DNA of 50,841 bases, from NCBI GenBank assembly GCA_029777335.1, contig JAKOSN010000264.1:1-50841 (forward strand), written 5' to 3'. The stretch is from Planctomycetota bacterium (GTDB taxonomy: Bacteria; Planctomycetota; Planctomycetia; Gemmatales; Gemmataceae). The notes beneath the pieces are model-generated. The model was not told where the DNA came from. It saw only the letters and a program-made list of their open reading frames with translations, and did not search any database. A program made the translations under genes and the position numbers. Shown one piece after another: positions 8,297-17,311 of the stretch; position 1 is the stretch's first letter, and each line of letters opens with the position of its first letter.

Positions 8297-9424
8297 TTGG
8301 CGACGCTGCGTTTGCTGCCAGCTCAGCAAGGAGCCGGGCACGAGGGTGAGGTTCTCGCGTGTGCCTTCTCACACGAGGGAACGGCGGTGCTCTCCGCGGG
8401 GTGGGATGGACAACTCCGCTTGTGGGACGTGGGCACGGGGGAGGTGCTCGTCTCGGCGGCGGCCAGTCCCAAACCGCTGTCCGCCTGTGCCATCCTGCCG
8501 GGAGGAGAACAATGGTTAACGGGTTCGATGGAAGGGTTGCTCACTCACTGGGATGCACATTCCCAGAGGCCCTTGCATCAGTTCCTGGCGCACACGCGTC
8601 CTATCTCGGCCATTGCCGTGAGTCCGGAGGGGACGCAGGTCGCGACTGCCTCGTGGGATCGGACGGCCGCCCTGCGCGTTCCGGGGAAGGAACGCGAACT
8701 GCAGACCCTGCATGGGCACGATGACATTGTGGGGGGCTGTTGTTTTTCTCCGGAAGGGGGGCGCCTGGTGTCGTGGTCACATGACCAGACCCTGCGCCTG
8801 TGGGATCTCACGACTGGGCAAGTCAGCAGGCGGTTAACGGACCATCGCGATCGGGTGACCGCGGCCACGTTTTCCCCCGATGGCTGCTGGCTGGCCTCGA
8901 CCGCGCGCAACGGGGAACTGATTCTCTGGGAGGTGGAGAGCGCTCAGCGCCAGGAGGCTTTGCGTCAAGGGGTGGAGTTGCGTGGCTGTTTCTTTCTGCT
9001 CGACGGCGAATCCGTGCTGACAGTCGATCGTCAGGGACGGGTGATCCTCTTCTCCGTGCCGGAACTGGAGGTTCTGGATCAACTGGCGCTGCAGGTGCCA
9101 ACGCAGTGCGGAGCGCTGTCGCCAACCGGGCGCCATCTGGCCCTGGGTAATGACGATGGGTTGGTGCGTTTTCTCGCGATCGACGGCATGGAGGAGCAAC
9201 CGCTGGTGGTGACGGCGATCCAGGGGGAGCGCACGATTGCGACGCGCTTGCAGCGCTGGCTGGGCCGGTCGCAAATCCAGCGCTTTTTCCAGGCGAGCTG
9301 TCCTGCCTGCTTGCAGTCGTTTGAGCTTCTGCGCCAATTACCGAGCGATCCGTGGCCCTGTCCGCATTGTGGCCATCTGCTGCGTTTCAATCGCACCACG
9401 CGTCCGGCGGCCCAGGTTTCCTGA
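8297..9424 (+). CDS. WD40-repeat protein with C-terminal zinc ribbon
   Basis: The protein carries about six to seven WD40 blades, seen as GHEGEVLACAFSHEG...DGQLRLWDVGTGE, AHTRPISAIAVSPEG, GHDDIVGGCCFSPEG...DQTLRLWDLTTGQ and DHRDRVTAATFSPDG...GELILWEVES. The C-terminal 40 residues hold two CxxC pairs (CPACLQSF and CPHCGHLL), a zinc ribbon. The open frame extends upstream, but repeat-like sequence starts only just after TTG 8297. That TTG has GGGAGA six bases upstream, so a 375-residue product from TTG is proposed. WD40 propellers are interaction platforms. No signal peptide is seen, so the protein is probably cytoplasmic. Confidence 0.82.
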   Translation: MATLRLLPAQQGAGHEGEVLACAFSHEGTAVLSAGWDGQLRLWDVGTGEVLVSAAASPKPLSACAILPGGEQWLTGSMEGLLTHWDAHSQRPLHQFLAHTRPISAIAVSPEGTQVATASWDRTAALRVPGKERELQTLHGHDDIVGGCCFSPEGGRLVSWSHDQTLRLWDLTTGQVSRRLTDHRDRVTAATFSPDGCWLASTARNGELILWEVESAQRQEALRQGVELRGCFFLLDGESVLTVDRQGRVILFSVPELEVLDQLALQVPTQCGALSPTGRHLALGNDDGLVRFLAIDGMEEQPLVVTAIQGERTIATRLQRWLGRSQIQRFFQASCPACLQSFELLRQLPSDPWPCPHCGHLLRFNRTTRPAAQVS

Positions 9425-9434
9425 GGAGAGCGGC

Positions 9435-10667
9435 TCAGGGGCGTCGCCGGGGAGTGACCTCGGCCATGGAGGGGAGCGGTTTGGGAGCGGTGCGTGTCGT
9501 AGGGGGTTCGGTGCGGGCCTTGTCCCACAGATCGGCCGGGCCAGGAAGGGCCGTTCCCGGGACAGTGAGTTTGTGCTCGTGGGCCAGGCGCATCAGCTGA
9601 CGCGGATACTCGGGCCAGCGATTTTTCGCCTGCTCCAGCGTGTGCCGCTCGGTGCTGGTTAACACCGGCAACAATTCGTTGGTGAGGAACTGTTGGACCG
9701 GGTGGGGGAAGGCCGCCGGGGTTGCGGGCATGACCTCGACGGGGAGGATGGGACCCTTGCCCCGGCGCGGCAGTTCCAGCAAGGCCACTCCGAAGTCGGG
9801 CCATTTTTCCTGCGCTTGCCGGACTTTCTGTTGCAGACGCGGCGGGGCAGCCAGCAGAATCTCCACCTGCTCAGGCTTCAGATCGCGCACGCGCACGGGG
9901 CCAATCGGTCCGGGAAGCGGAACGGGGGTGCGCTCCGCGAGGGAGTGGAGGGTGCGCACCAGGGTCGGCCAGGGATGCCCCTCCGCCTCGTGAATCTTGC
10001 GGCGGTCCTCTGGTTGCAACAGCGGAAACAGCGACTTCTCGACGTAGATTTGCACCTCGGTAGGGAGTTCATTCAGGCGCACCGGCTTGTCCTTGCGTGG
10101 CGGTTTCGGCACCGGGACCGGGTCGTGAATCCAGTCATAGCGGCGTTTGGCCTCAAACTTGCGCACGCGCTCCATCGCCGCCGGCTGTTGTTCGGGCGGA
10201 AGCGCGAGAATCTCTTTCTGTGTCTTCCCCGGCAAACTCGCCAGCCATTCCTTCTGCCGGAGTTCACGAATGCGAGCCAGCTTTTGCCGATCGTCGATCG
10301 CGGATTCGATGTATTCGCGTTGATGCGCCGGCAAGCGTTTGAGCCAGCCGGTGTAGCGTTCCATCACTCCCCACAGGCGCTGTTGCGCCTCGGGCTTTTG
10401 CTGGTGCAGTTGCTGGTCGAATTCGCGCAAGCGCAACTGCCGCTCCACGGGCATGGCCTGGAAGGCACGCAGATCTTCCAGCAAGCGCTGATAGTGTTCG
10501 GGATCGCGCCGCCAGGTTTCCAGGAGCCGTTTGTTGGTCAGCCAGGCATGCTCACGGCCGGAGTCTTTGCCCTCGGCGCTGGCCGAGGGCGCGTCCACGC
10601 CCAGAAGCATCCACCCCCCGAGCAGGAGGAGAACCAGCGAACACAACCAGCGAGCGGATTGAACCAT
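9435..10667 (-). CDS. Exported DUF3106-like protein of unknown function
   Basis: From ATG 10667 (AGGGAG upstream) the 410-residue product begins MVQSARWLCSLVLLLLGGWMLLGV, a clear signal peptide ending near ASA-EG. The mature part is charged and predicted helical, with repeated 'LP...R--I---' and 'PPEQ...ME--RK-' units such as LPAHQREYIES and LPPEQQPAAMERVRKFEAKRR. These units recall DUF3106 proteins of Gram-negative bacteria; that family name is my best guess. It is the last gene of an operon with an ECF sigma factor and an anti-sigma-like membrane protein. It may therefore be a periplasmic component or target of that signalling system. Confidence 0.65.
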   Translation of the reverse strand: MVQSARWLCSLVLLLLGGWMLLGVDAPSASAEGKDSGREHAWLTNKRLLETWRRDPEHYQRLLEDLRAFQAMPVERQLRLREFDQQLHQQKPEAQQRLWGVMERYTGWLKRLPAHQREYIESAIDDRQKLARIRELRQKEWLASLPGKTQKEILALPPEQQPAAMERVRKFEAKRRYDWIHDPVPVPKPPRKDKPVRLNELPTEVQIYVEKSLFPLLQPEDRRKIHEAEGHPWPTLVRTLHSLAERTPVPLPGPIGPVRVRDLKPEQVEILLAAPPRLQQKVRQAQEKWPDFGVALLELPRRGKGPILPVEVMPATPAAFPHPVQQFLTNELLPVLTSTERHTLEQAKNRWPEYPRQLMRLAHEHKLTVPGTALPGPADLWDKARTEPPTTRTAPKPLPSMAEVTPRRRP

Positions 10668-10683
10668 GACAGGGCTCCCTGGT

Positions 10684-11178
10684 TTATGGGTCGTTGTTGT
10701 CGCCAAAAAGTTCCGGACGATCGAGTTCGCGCAGGAAGTCCATGGTTTCGACCTGTTCGTAGACGCGCAGATTCTCGATCAGGCGCAGATCGCGGACCAG
10801 TTCTTTTTCCCGTGAGGGTTGCGGGAGCAACTTCAGGGTCAAGGCGTAGCCGGTGAGGGTGGTCGCCACGATCCCCGCGACCCACGCCAGGCGCAGCAAC
10901 CAGCGGCGCACTCGTGGCCCCGGTTGCAGCGCGGTGCGTGTGCCACGGGTGGAGAGTTTGGTGAGCGTTTTGTGGGTGAAATCGGGCGAGGGCTCCGGGC
11001 GAGGGAGATAATCAAGGAGATCCCAGGTGCGCTTGAGCGAATCGGCCTCAGCGCGGACGCTGGCATCGAGGTTGAGCCTGGTTTCCAGCGAGCGCGCCGC
11101 TTCCTCGTCGAGTTCGCCGTCGAGATAGGCGACCAGGTCTTCGTGTTCGTCGTCGTCCAGCGGAGTGGGAGGGTTCAT
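10684..11178 (-). CDS. Anti-sigma-factor-like membrane protein
   Basis: The protein begins MNPPTPLDDDEHEDLVAYLDGELDEEAARSLETRLNLD. This 'LVAYLDGELD-E-A--LE--L-' helix pair is the usual N-terminal anti-sigma domain of planctomycete putative zinc-finger proteins, although the HxxxCxxC zinc ligands are absent here. One membrane helix follows (LAWVAGIVATTLTGYALTL, about residues 98-116), then a C-terminal tail of about 45 residues ending ELDRPELFGDNNDP. It is directly downstream of the ECF sigma gene. An alternative GTG start at 11214 would overlap the sigma stop as GTGA, suggesting translational coupling. Inferred role: sequesters the sigma factor at the membrane. Confidence 0.75.
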   Translation of the reverse strand: MNPPTPLDDDEHEDLVAYLDGELDEEAARSLETRLNLDASVRAEADSLKRTWDLLDYLPRPEPSPDFTHKTLTKLSTRGTRTALQPGPRVRRWLLRLAWVAGIVATTLTGYALTLKLLPQPSREKELVRDLRLIENLRVYEQVETMDFLRELDRPELFGDNNDP

Positions 11179-11210
11179 GATGGTCCACGATCCGGGGAGG
11201 ATGCCAGCGC

Positions 11211-11909
11211 TCACACGTCGGCGTCGTCTCCCTCATCAAGAGCTGCCTCGGGAAGGGGTTCACCGTCCATGTAGACATACGGTTGCAGAGCCGCTCGCAA
11301 ATTCATGCGCGCTCGGCTGAGCAGCGACTTGACCGCCTTGGTGGTCAACCCCATGACCTCGGCGATCTCGGCGTACCCCATATCCTCGAACTTGTTGAGA
11401 ACAACCGCCATGCGTTGCCGTTCATTCAATCCCTTGATGGCCTCCTGAATCAGAGCCGCCAGTTCCTGCTGTTGCATCTGATGCACGGGCTGCGCGCGCC
11501 GATCCTGAACCAGTTGCTCGGCGGGGCGTGGCCCCAGCGGGCCCGAGTCGGTGCAGGGAAGACCCACCACGGGCTTGCGTTGCCGCGAGCGCAGATGATT
11601 CAAAGCCAGGTTGTTGGCGATGGTGAACAGCCAGGTGGAGAACTTGGCCTGGGGGTGATATTTCTTGCGCGCCCGGTAGACGCGGAGGAACACTTCCTGA
11701 GCCAGATCCTCGGCCTCCTCGGACTGCCCGACCAGGTGGTGCATCACGGCCACGAGACGATGCTGGTACAACTCCACCAGCTGGGCAAAGGCATTCTGGT
11801 CGTCGTCGCGCACGCGCAACATGAGGCGAACATCGGGGTCGCGGAGGGCCAGTTGCGCGCTGGTCTCGCCGATTGTGGCCACGAATGCCTCGCAAATTGC
11901 CTGTCGCAC
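11211..11909 (-). CDS. RNA polymerase ECF-type sigma factor
   Basis: The 232-residue protein has region 2 (QNAFAQLVELYQHRLVAVMHHLVGQSEEAEDLAQEVFLRVYRA...FSTWLFTIANNLALNHLRSRQRK) and region 4 (LNERQRMAVVLNKFEDMGYAEIAEVMGLTTKAVKSLLSRARMNLR), the standard sigma-70 region 2 and sigma-4 helix-turn-helix of ECF factors. A short acidic tail (EAALDEGDDADV) follows. It heads a three-gene minus-strand operon with the anti-sigma-like and exported proteins. The linker between regions 2 and 4 is longer than in classic RpoE, as is common in planctomycete ECFs. Confidence 0.93.
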   Translation of the reverse strand: MRQAICEAFVATIGETSAQLALRDPDVRLMLRVRDDDQNAFAQLVELYQHRLVAVMHHLVGQSEEAEDLAQEVFLRVYRARKKYHPQAKFSTWLFTIANNLALNHLRSRQRKPVVGLPCTDSGPLGPRPAEQLVQDRRAQPVHQMQQQELAALIQEAIKGLNERQRMAVVLNKFEDMGYAEIAEVMGLTTKAVKSLLSRARMNLRAALQPYVYMDGEPLPEAALDEGDDADV

Positions 11910-11970
11910 GAGGACAAGCGTACGACAGTCACTCCATCCATTGAACCCGCGCCGGCGCTCGCGGTTCCGT

Positions 11971-13095
11971 TCAGGTCCGCGTCAACGGCGGGATTCCCAG
12001 CGGAACCAGATCGCCTCCCGAGGACGCGGGCACGGCACTGGAGAGGGCCGAACGTCGCAGTTGACCGCAGGCCGCATCAATGTCGGCCCCCTTGCGTTTG
12101 CGGACATGCACCACCAGCCCCTGGCGGCGCAGGCGGTTCACAAAATCGGTGACTGCTCCCTGCGCGGGACGACGATAGGGCAACCCCTCCACATCGTTGA
12201 AGGGGATCAGATTGATGTGCGCCTGCCGTCCACGCAGCAACCGAGCCAGCTCTTCGGCCTGCTCCAGTCGATCGTTCAGACCGCCCAGGAGCACATATTC
12301 ATAGGTGACTTGTCGCCCCGTCTGGGCATAGAAGTCGTCGGCAGCTGCAAGAATCTCGCTCAGCCCGGTTTTTTCGTTGGTCGGCACGATCCGCGTGCGC
12401 AAGGCATCGTTGGGAGCATGCAGCGAAACGGCGAGGTGATACTGCTTCTTCAGTTCCGCCAGGCGCCGCATCTTCGCCGGCAGACCCACCGTGGAAATGG
12501 TGATGTGCCGCGCCGAGAGGCCCAGCCCGTGCCGATCGGTGGTCACTGCCAGCGCCGCCAGCAGGGCGTCGAGGTTCGCGAGCGGTTCTCCCATTCCCAT
12601 CACCACCACATGCGTCAAGCGCTGGGTGTCGGGAAGGAGATTCCGCAGCCGGATCAGTTGCTCAAGGATTTCGCCGGGGGTCAGGTTGCGTGCCACGCCG
12701 TTGAGCCCACTGGCGCAGAAGACACACCCCATCCCGCAACCCACCTGAGTGCTGATGCACGCAGTGTGGCGATCCTCCTCGTGGAGCAGAACACATTCGA
12801 TCAGGTTCTCATCATCCAAACGCAGCAGAAGTTTGTTCGTGCCATCGGTGGCGTGGAGCGCACGATCAATGCGCGTGCCAAACAGCGAATAGGTGCGGGG
12901 CAGTTCCAGGCGCAGCGCCTGAGGGAGATCGGTCATCTGCTCGAAGGTCTCGGCGCGCGCCTGCAGAAGCCAGCGCCGAATCTGACGTGCGCGCATCGGT
13001 GGCTGTCCCTGCTGGGCGAGCCAGGATTTCAGTTCATCGTCGGGGACGTCCAGGAACGCACGCATCGGTTGTTCGCCCGAGGAGAAGGCCACCAT
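11971..13095 (-). CDS. rlmN: Dual-specificity RNA methyltransferase RlmN
   Basis: RlmN makes 2-methyladenosine at 23S rRNA A2503 and tRNA A37 by a radical-SAM mechanism. Visible features are an N-terminal accessory domain (ARQIRRWLLQARAETFEQMTDLP), the cluster-binding CX3CX2C motif in STQVGCGMGCVFCASG, GMGEPLANLDALLAAL, and SARHITISTVGLPAKMRRLA. Further on are VSLHAPND, INLIPFND and the C-terminal methyl-carrying Cys in GADIDAACGQL. Its length of 374 residues is normal. ATG 13095 is the only sensible start. The last 30 residues after GQL are poorly conserved. It is divergent from nagA. Confidence 0.95.
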   Translation of the reverse strand: MVAFSSGEQPMRAFLDVPDDELKSWLAQQGQPPMRARQIRRWLLQARAETFEQMTDLPQALRLELPRTYSLFGTRIDRALHATDGTNKLLLRLDDENLIECVLLHEEDRHTACISTQVGCGMGCVFCASGLNGVARNLTPGEILEQLIRLRNLLPDTQRLTHVVVMGMGEPLANLDALLAALAVTTDRHGLGLSARHITISTVGLPAKMRRLAELKKQYHLAVSLHAPNDALRTRIVPTNEKTGLSEILAAADDFYAQTGRQVTYEYVLLGGLNDRLEQAEELARLLRGRQAHINLIPFNDVEGLPYRRPAQGAVTDFVNRLRRQGLVVHVRKRKGADIDAACGQLRRSALSSAVPASSGGDLVPLGIPPLTRT

Positions 13096-13172
13096 CTTGC
13101 CATGAAGTTGGTATTATAACTGTTTCCGGGGATCATGGAAACGACTTCGCCCAAACGGGGAGAAAACCCGCC

Positions 13173-14324
13173 ATGCGTGTTCGCGCCCGGCATCATGCCA
13201 CGGGAGAGCCGATCGAGGTCCTGTGCCGCGGAGGGGTGATCGCGTATGTCGGTCCCCCCACAGCATTACCGGCGGATCAGGAGGCACAATGGCTGGCGCC
13301 AGCTCTCTTCGATCTCCAAATCAACGGGTGCGAGGGACATAGTTTTAATTCACCCAGTTTGACCGTGGATTCGATTCGCCAGGTGGTCGCGGTCTGTCAG
13401 AGCCATGGGATTGGCGGGCTGTGTCCGACGCTGGTCACGGGGTCCTTCGAGGCGCTGGCCCATGGCTTTCGGACGCTGCGCCAGGCGTGCGAGAGTGATC
13501 CCGATCTCGCGCGTGCACTCCCTGGTTTTCACCTGGAAGGGCCCTACATTTCGCCAGAAGATGGCCCACGGGGGGCGCATCCGCTCCAGCATGTGCGTCC
13601 ACCCAACTGGGACGAATGGCGGCGCTGGCAGGATGCTGCGGGGGGCCGGATTCGGCTGGTCACGCTTTCGCCCGAACATGAAGGCGCCCTCGCGTTCATT
13701 GAGCGCTTGGCCGTCTCGGACGTCGTGGTGGCGATCGGTCATACAGCGGCCAGCGGGATGCGGATTCGCGAGGCGATTCGCGCGGGCGCACGACTCTCCA
13801 CGCATCTGGGGAATGGCTCGCATGCGCTTCTGCCCCGGCACGAGAATTACCTCTGGGAGCAGCTCGCGGCGGATGAATTGTGGGCCAGCGTCATTGCCGA
13901 TGGACACCACCTCCCCCTGGCGCTCCTCAAATGTATCCTGCGGGTCAAGACCCCAGCACGTCTGATCGTGACCTGTGACGCGAGCAGCCTGGCGGGGTTG
14001 GCTCCGGGGCGTTATGGTGAATGGGGGCAGGAATTTGAGGTGCGCCCTGAGGGCAAGATCGTTGTCCCGGGCACCTCGTTTCTTGCGGGGTCGGCGGTCT
14101 TCACCGATGCCTGTGTGAACCATCTGGTGACTCAACTCGGCGTGAGTCGCACCGACGCCCTGGAGATGGCGAGTGCCCGACCGCGCGACCTGCTTGGGCT
14201 GCCGCGCTTGCTGGTGCGCGCCGGCTACCCCGCCGACCTGGTCCTCTTCGAGGAGCGCCCAGGCACTCCCTTTCTGCCCCGCGCCCTGTTACGCGCCGGT
14301 CAGTTGGTCTGGGCCCGAACCTGA
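13173..14324 (+). CDS. nagA: N-acetylglucosamine-6-phosphate deacetylase
   Basis: NagA hydrolyses N-acetylglucosamine 6-phosphate to glucosamine 6-phosphate and acetate in amino-sugar and peptidoglycan recycling. The 383-residue protein shows the amidohydrolase fold markers APALFDLQINGCEG, GFHLEGPYISPEDGPRGAHP, VVAIGHTAAS, STHLGNGSHALLPR, VIADGHHLPLALL and the catalytic Asp region VTCDASSLAGLAPG. ATG 13173 has GGGGAGA upstream; family sequence begins immediately after, so the longer upstream frame was ignored. It is followed after 25 bases by the AAA ATPase gene, possibly in one transcript, with no obvious functional link. Confidence 0.92.
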   Translation: MRVRARHHATGEPIEVLCRGGVIAYVGPPTALPADQEAQWLAPALFDLQINGCEGHSFNSPSLTVDSIRQVVAVCQSHGIGGLCPTLVTGSFEALAHGFRTLRQACESDPDLARALPGFHLEGPYISPEDGPRGAHPLQHVRPPNWDEWRRWQDAAGGRIRLVTLSPEHEGALAFIERLAVSDVVVAIGHTAASGMRIREAIRAGARLSTHLGNGSHALLPRHENYLWEQLAADELWASVIADGHHLPLALLKCILRVKTPARLIVTCDASSLAGLAPGRYGEWGQEFEVRPEGKIVVPGTSFLAGSAVFTDACVNHLVTQLGVSRTDALEMASARPRDLLGLPRLLVRAGYPADLVLFEERPGTPFLPRALLRAGQLVWART

Positions 14325-14349
14325 ACGCGAGCCATGGAGTCCCTTTATC

Positions 14350-15537
14350 ATGAACCAGACCCAGTTGCAACAGTATGCTGCCGATCACCGCCGTTTGCTC
14401 GCGCTCATCACCGAGCAAACGGGGCTGGTCGATCCCGTGGCCATCGATCTGGACGAGTTTTATCTGCCCCTGATGAAGCACGCACGCAAGGGACGACTGC
14501 TGCCCGTCGAGGGCGTCCTGGTGCGCGATTGGGACCCTGACAATCGCCGGACCTCGCCGGGGTTTCAACTGGGGATGCGCCTCTACACCATCGAGGGGAT
14601 TCGCTTTGTCCGTGTGCGCTTTGGGCACTCGGATCATCCCAACATCTGGGGGCTGGACTTCACCGCCGTAAGTCGGGCCGACTATCGCAGGCTGTATCGA
14701 ATCGCCATGCGCTGTCGCCGTGATGATGAACCTGCCGCCGTCCCGCCGGTTTTGCCCAGGGAGCAGCTTGATCTTCTCTGGAAAAACACCATTGGCTATC
14801 TCGAAGGGAGTAATCTCGATCGCATCAAGGCCTATGGAGGTCGAGCCAAGCGGGGGGTGTTGCTGACCGGTTCCCCCGGCAACGGCAAGACCATGGCCTG
14901 TCGCTGGATCTGGGAAGCGTGTCGGCAGCGACGCTGGGAATATCGTCTGGTGACCCCCGATAACTATCGGCAGGCGCGAGCGCACGACACCATTGAGGAA
15001 CTCTTTGGCGTGGATCGGCGGGGGATCGTCTTCTTCGACGACATGGACCTCGCCCTGCGCGATCGCGAAAAGGTTCACGAGACAGAGGATCAGGCCGTCT
15101 TCCTCAGTGCGCTTGATGGCATCAACGTGCACGAGGGAGTTGTCTTCGTCTTCACCACCAATTGCAGCCTGGAACTGATTGATCGCGCGTTCAAACGGCC
15201 GGGCCGACTCGATCTGGTGCTTCATTTCAAGGTGCCCGAAGCGCCGTTGCGACGGCAGCTGATCGAACGCTGGCACGAGGATATTCGGCGCCATCTGGAC
15301 GTGGACAGGGCCGTGGAATCGACCGAGGGCTACAGCTTTGCCGAGGTGGAGGAGTTGAAGAACCTGCTGGTGATGAACTACATGGACAGCAACCAGTGGG
15401 ACTGGGAGTGGGCGATCAAGCAATTTGCGATTAATCGCCAGGAACTGAGCACCCGCTCCACCCGCCAGGTCGGTTTTAGCAGTCCCGGCCTGGGGCTGGG
15501 GATACGCCACGGCAACGGGGAAGATATCCCCTTTTGA
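14350..15537 (+). CDS. AAA family ATPase
   Basis: The 395-residue protein has a unique N-terminal domain (residues 1 to about 130) and then one AAA module. Walker A is GSPGNGKT (174-181), Walker B is IVFFDDMD (226-233), a sensor-1-like TTN is in FVFTTNCSLE, and the arginine-finger region is DRAFKRPGRLDLVLHF. The RPGRLD motif is typical of classic AAA unfoldases and of BCS1-like proteins. The N-terminal sequence (YRRLYRIAMRC, FVRVRFGHSDHPNIWGLDF) is not one I recognise. It could act as a disassembly or remodelling ATPase; the substrate is unknown. Confidence 0.85.
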   Translation: MNQTQLQQYAADHRRLLALITEQTGLVDPVAIDLDEFYLPLMKHARKGRLLPVEGVLVRDWDPDNRRTSPGFQLGMRLYTIEGIRFVRVRFGHSDHPNIWGLDFTAVSRADYRRLYRIAMRCRRDDEPAAVPPVLPREQLDLLWKNTIGYLEGSNLDRIKAYGGRAKRGVLLTGSPGNGKTMACRWIWEACRQRRWEYRLVTPDNYRQARAHDTIEELFGVDRRGIVFFDDMDLALRDREKVHETEDQAVFLSALDGINVHEGVVFVFTTNCSLELIDRAFKRPGRLDLVLHFKVPEAPLRRQLIERWHEDIRRHLDVDRAVESTEGYSFAEVEELKNLLVMNYMDSNQWDWEWAIKQFAINRQELSTRSTRQVGFSSPGLGLGIRHGNGEDIPF

Positions 15538-15569
15538 CCAGGGCAGGAGTCCTGTTGACGAGAAGCAAA

Positions 15570-15604
15570 GCCTGAGCGTCGGGGGAGTTCGCCGGCGCTC
15601 AGGC
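15570..15604. terminator. Bidirectional hairpin terminator
   Basis: GCCTGAGCG (15570-15578) pairs perfectly with CGCTCAGGC (15596-15604). It lies between the convergent AAA ATPase and Gfo/Idh genes, a position that suits a shared terminator. There is no long U-tract on either strand. Confidence 0.55.
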
Positions 15605-15620
15605 CGCAGGGAGCGAGGGA

Positions 15621-17291
15621 TTAGCCGGTCACCACTTCGGGTTTCATGTCGGCATCGGGAACGTCCGGGGTATCGGGGAGGAACCACTTCGGATCAAACT
15701 CGATGCGTCGCCGTTGGGCCATGGCCAGGTTGGAGGTCAGAGCGATGATGGCGTCGGCCATCGCCACCCGCCCATGGCAGCGCGGTCCACGGGGTTCACC
15801 CGGGGTGCGCGAATCCCCCACGCGCCAGAGGCGGCGTTCCTGGGGATCCTTGGTGCCGTCGTGCATGCGCACACAGAAAGCAAAATCTTCCATCTCCTCG
15901 CGGTAACCGCGACTCACCGGACCGTCGCCGAGAGCTTGCTTGCCGACGGCCTGGGCGGCGTTGGGGTCGCTGTAGCCGGTCGTCGAGGTGGTATCGACCG
16001 CGGGTTTGCCACCGCCGCCGCCAGCCACCGTCATCGTGGTGGCCGCTTCGCTCGCCTTCTTGTTGGGGTTTCTCTCGGGGTAGAGCGCACAGGATTTCTC
16101 CATCTCCACCACCATCGTGCCGCGCGTGCCCATGATGCACTCGCCATAGGGCTCGAAACTGTTGGTGTTGATGGAGGAGTAAGTCACGACAACCACGTCG
16201 TCCTTGTCCTTGATCCGGGTGTGCTCCTTGTCGGCCCAGTAGTTCGGGCCAGGGAACTCGAAGGTGGTGAAGACATGATCCTCCACTTCGCGTTCGTCCT
16301 CGTAGAAATACTTGCCACCTACCCCCGTCACGGCCAGCGGCTTGACTTTCCCCAGGAAGATGCTGCATGCATCGAGCTGGTGACTGCCGAGTTCCGCCAT
16401 CAACCCTCCGCCTGTGCGCTTGAACAGGCGCCAGCGCACCAGTTCTTCCATGCTCTTGTAGCCATGCTGGCGGATGGTGGCTTCGAGTGCGCGCCGATCC
16501 TCGTCCTTGATCTCCGGTCGCCAGCCATCGCGCAGCACCGTCAGTTCCTTGCCGTGGATCGTTTCCTTGATCTCCTTGCCGTTCTTGTCCAGGCGCGGCC
16601 AGGTGTTGTTGCGGTGCCACAGCGCGCGAATGTGGCGCACCTCGCCGAGATGACCAGCCTTGAGCACCTCCAGGGCGTGGTGATAGAGAAGGCTGTAGTG
16701 GCGCTGATGGCCAATCGTCAGGACGCGATCGGTTTCCTCGGCGGTCTTGATCATCTCCTTGCACTGGGAGACATTCCACGCCATCAGTTTTTCGCACAGG
16801 ACATGTTTGCCGGCCTTCATGCACTGGATGGCGACCGGGGCATGCAGATGGAGCGGCAGAGCAATCACCACCGCCTCCACATCCTTGTCATCCAGGACCT
16901 GCTTGATATCGGTGTACTTCTTGATCTTGCCCGCGTCGCCGGGACCGTAGACCTTCTTGAGGCCCAGGCGCGGGCTCGGGGCCGGCTCGCCGTCGAAGAT
17001 GCGCTTCATGTTACTGGGGCGGATATCACACACCGCAATGATCTGGAGATAATCGGGGTTGTGATAGCCCATCAGCACGCCGCCCTCGTCACCCCCGCCG
17101 ATCAGGGCCGCGCGAACTGGGTTGCCGTTCAGCTTCTTGTAGCCGAAGTACGCGGCTCCACCGATCGCGATCGCGCCGAGCCCGGCGGCTGCGCCCTTGA
17201 GGAACTGCCGGCGTGACAGATTCTCCCCGACGGCACGCTGGAAGTTCTCCTCGCCTTCCTTCTTCTTTTCCGGAGTAACATACAACGACAT
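15621..17291 (-). CDS. Tat-exported Gfo/Idh/MocA-family oxidoreductase
   Basis: The 556-residue protein has a twin-arginine signal (SRRQFLKGAAAGLGAIAIGGAAYFG, about residues 26-50). An NAD(P)-binding Rossmann domain follows (VRAALIGGGDEGGVLMGYHN), with CDIRPSN and VEAVVIALPLHLHAPVAIQCMKAGKHVLCEKLMAWN, where EKLMAW replaces the usual EKP motif. The C-terminal half has GGGLMAELGSHQLDACSIFLGK, the typical family substrate-site block with GSHQLD. These enzymes oxidise or reduce sugars, and planctomycetes export many of them. AAGGAG lies seven bases upstream of ATG 17291. It is the last gene after apbE and the DoxX-like gene, with a 20-base gap. Confidence 0.88.
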   Translation of the reverse strand: MSLYVTPEKKKEGEENFQRAVGENLSRRQFLKGAAAGLGAIAIGGAAYFGYKKLNGNPVRAALIGGGDEGGVLMGYHNPDYLQIIAVCDIRPSNMKRIFDGEPAPSPRLGLKKVYGPGDAGKIKKYTDIKQVLDDKDVEAVVIALPLHLHAPVAIQCMKAGKHVLCEKLMAWNVSQCKEMIKTAEETDRVLTIGHQRHYSLLYHHALEVLKAGHLGEVRHIRALWHRNNTWPRLDKNGKEIKETIHGKELTVLRDGWRPEIKDEDRRALEATIRQHGYKSMEELVRWRLFKRTGGGLMAELGSHQLDACSIFLGKVKPLAVTGVGGKYFYEDEREVEDHVFTTFEFPGPNYWADKEHTRIKDKDDVVVVTYSSINTNSFEPYGECIMGTRGTMVVEMEKSCALYPERNPNKKASEAATTMTVAGGGGGKPAVDTTSTTGYSDPNAAQAVGKQALGDGPVSRGYREEMEDFAFCVRMHDGTKDPQERRLWRVGDSRTPGEPRGPRCHGRVAMADAIIALTSNLAMAQRRRIEFDPKWFLPDTPDVPDADMKPEVVTG

Positions 17292-17311
17292 GGGAGTCTC
17301 CTTCGGGAGGT

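Noticed and set aside
15714..17216. A 500-codon plus-strand frame opposite the Gfo/Idh gene
   Set aside because: The minus strand has an unambiguous Tat signal and Rossmann motifs; the plus frame has no family features.
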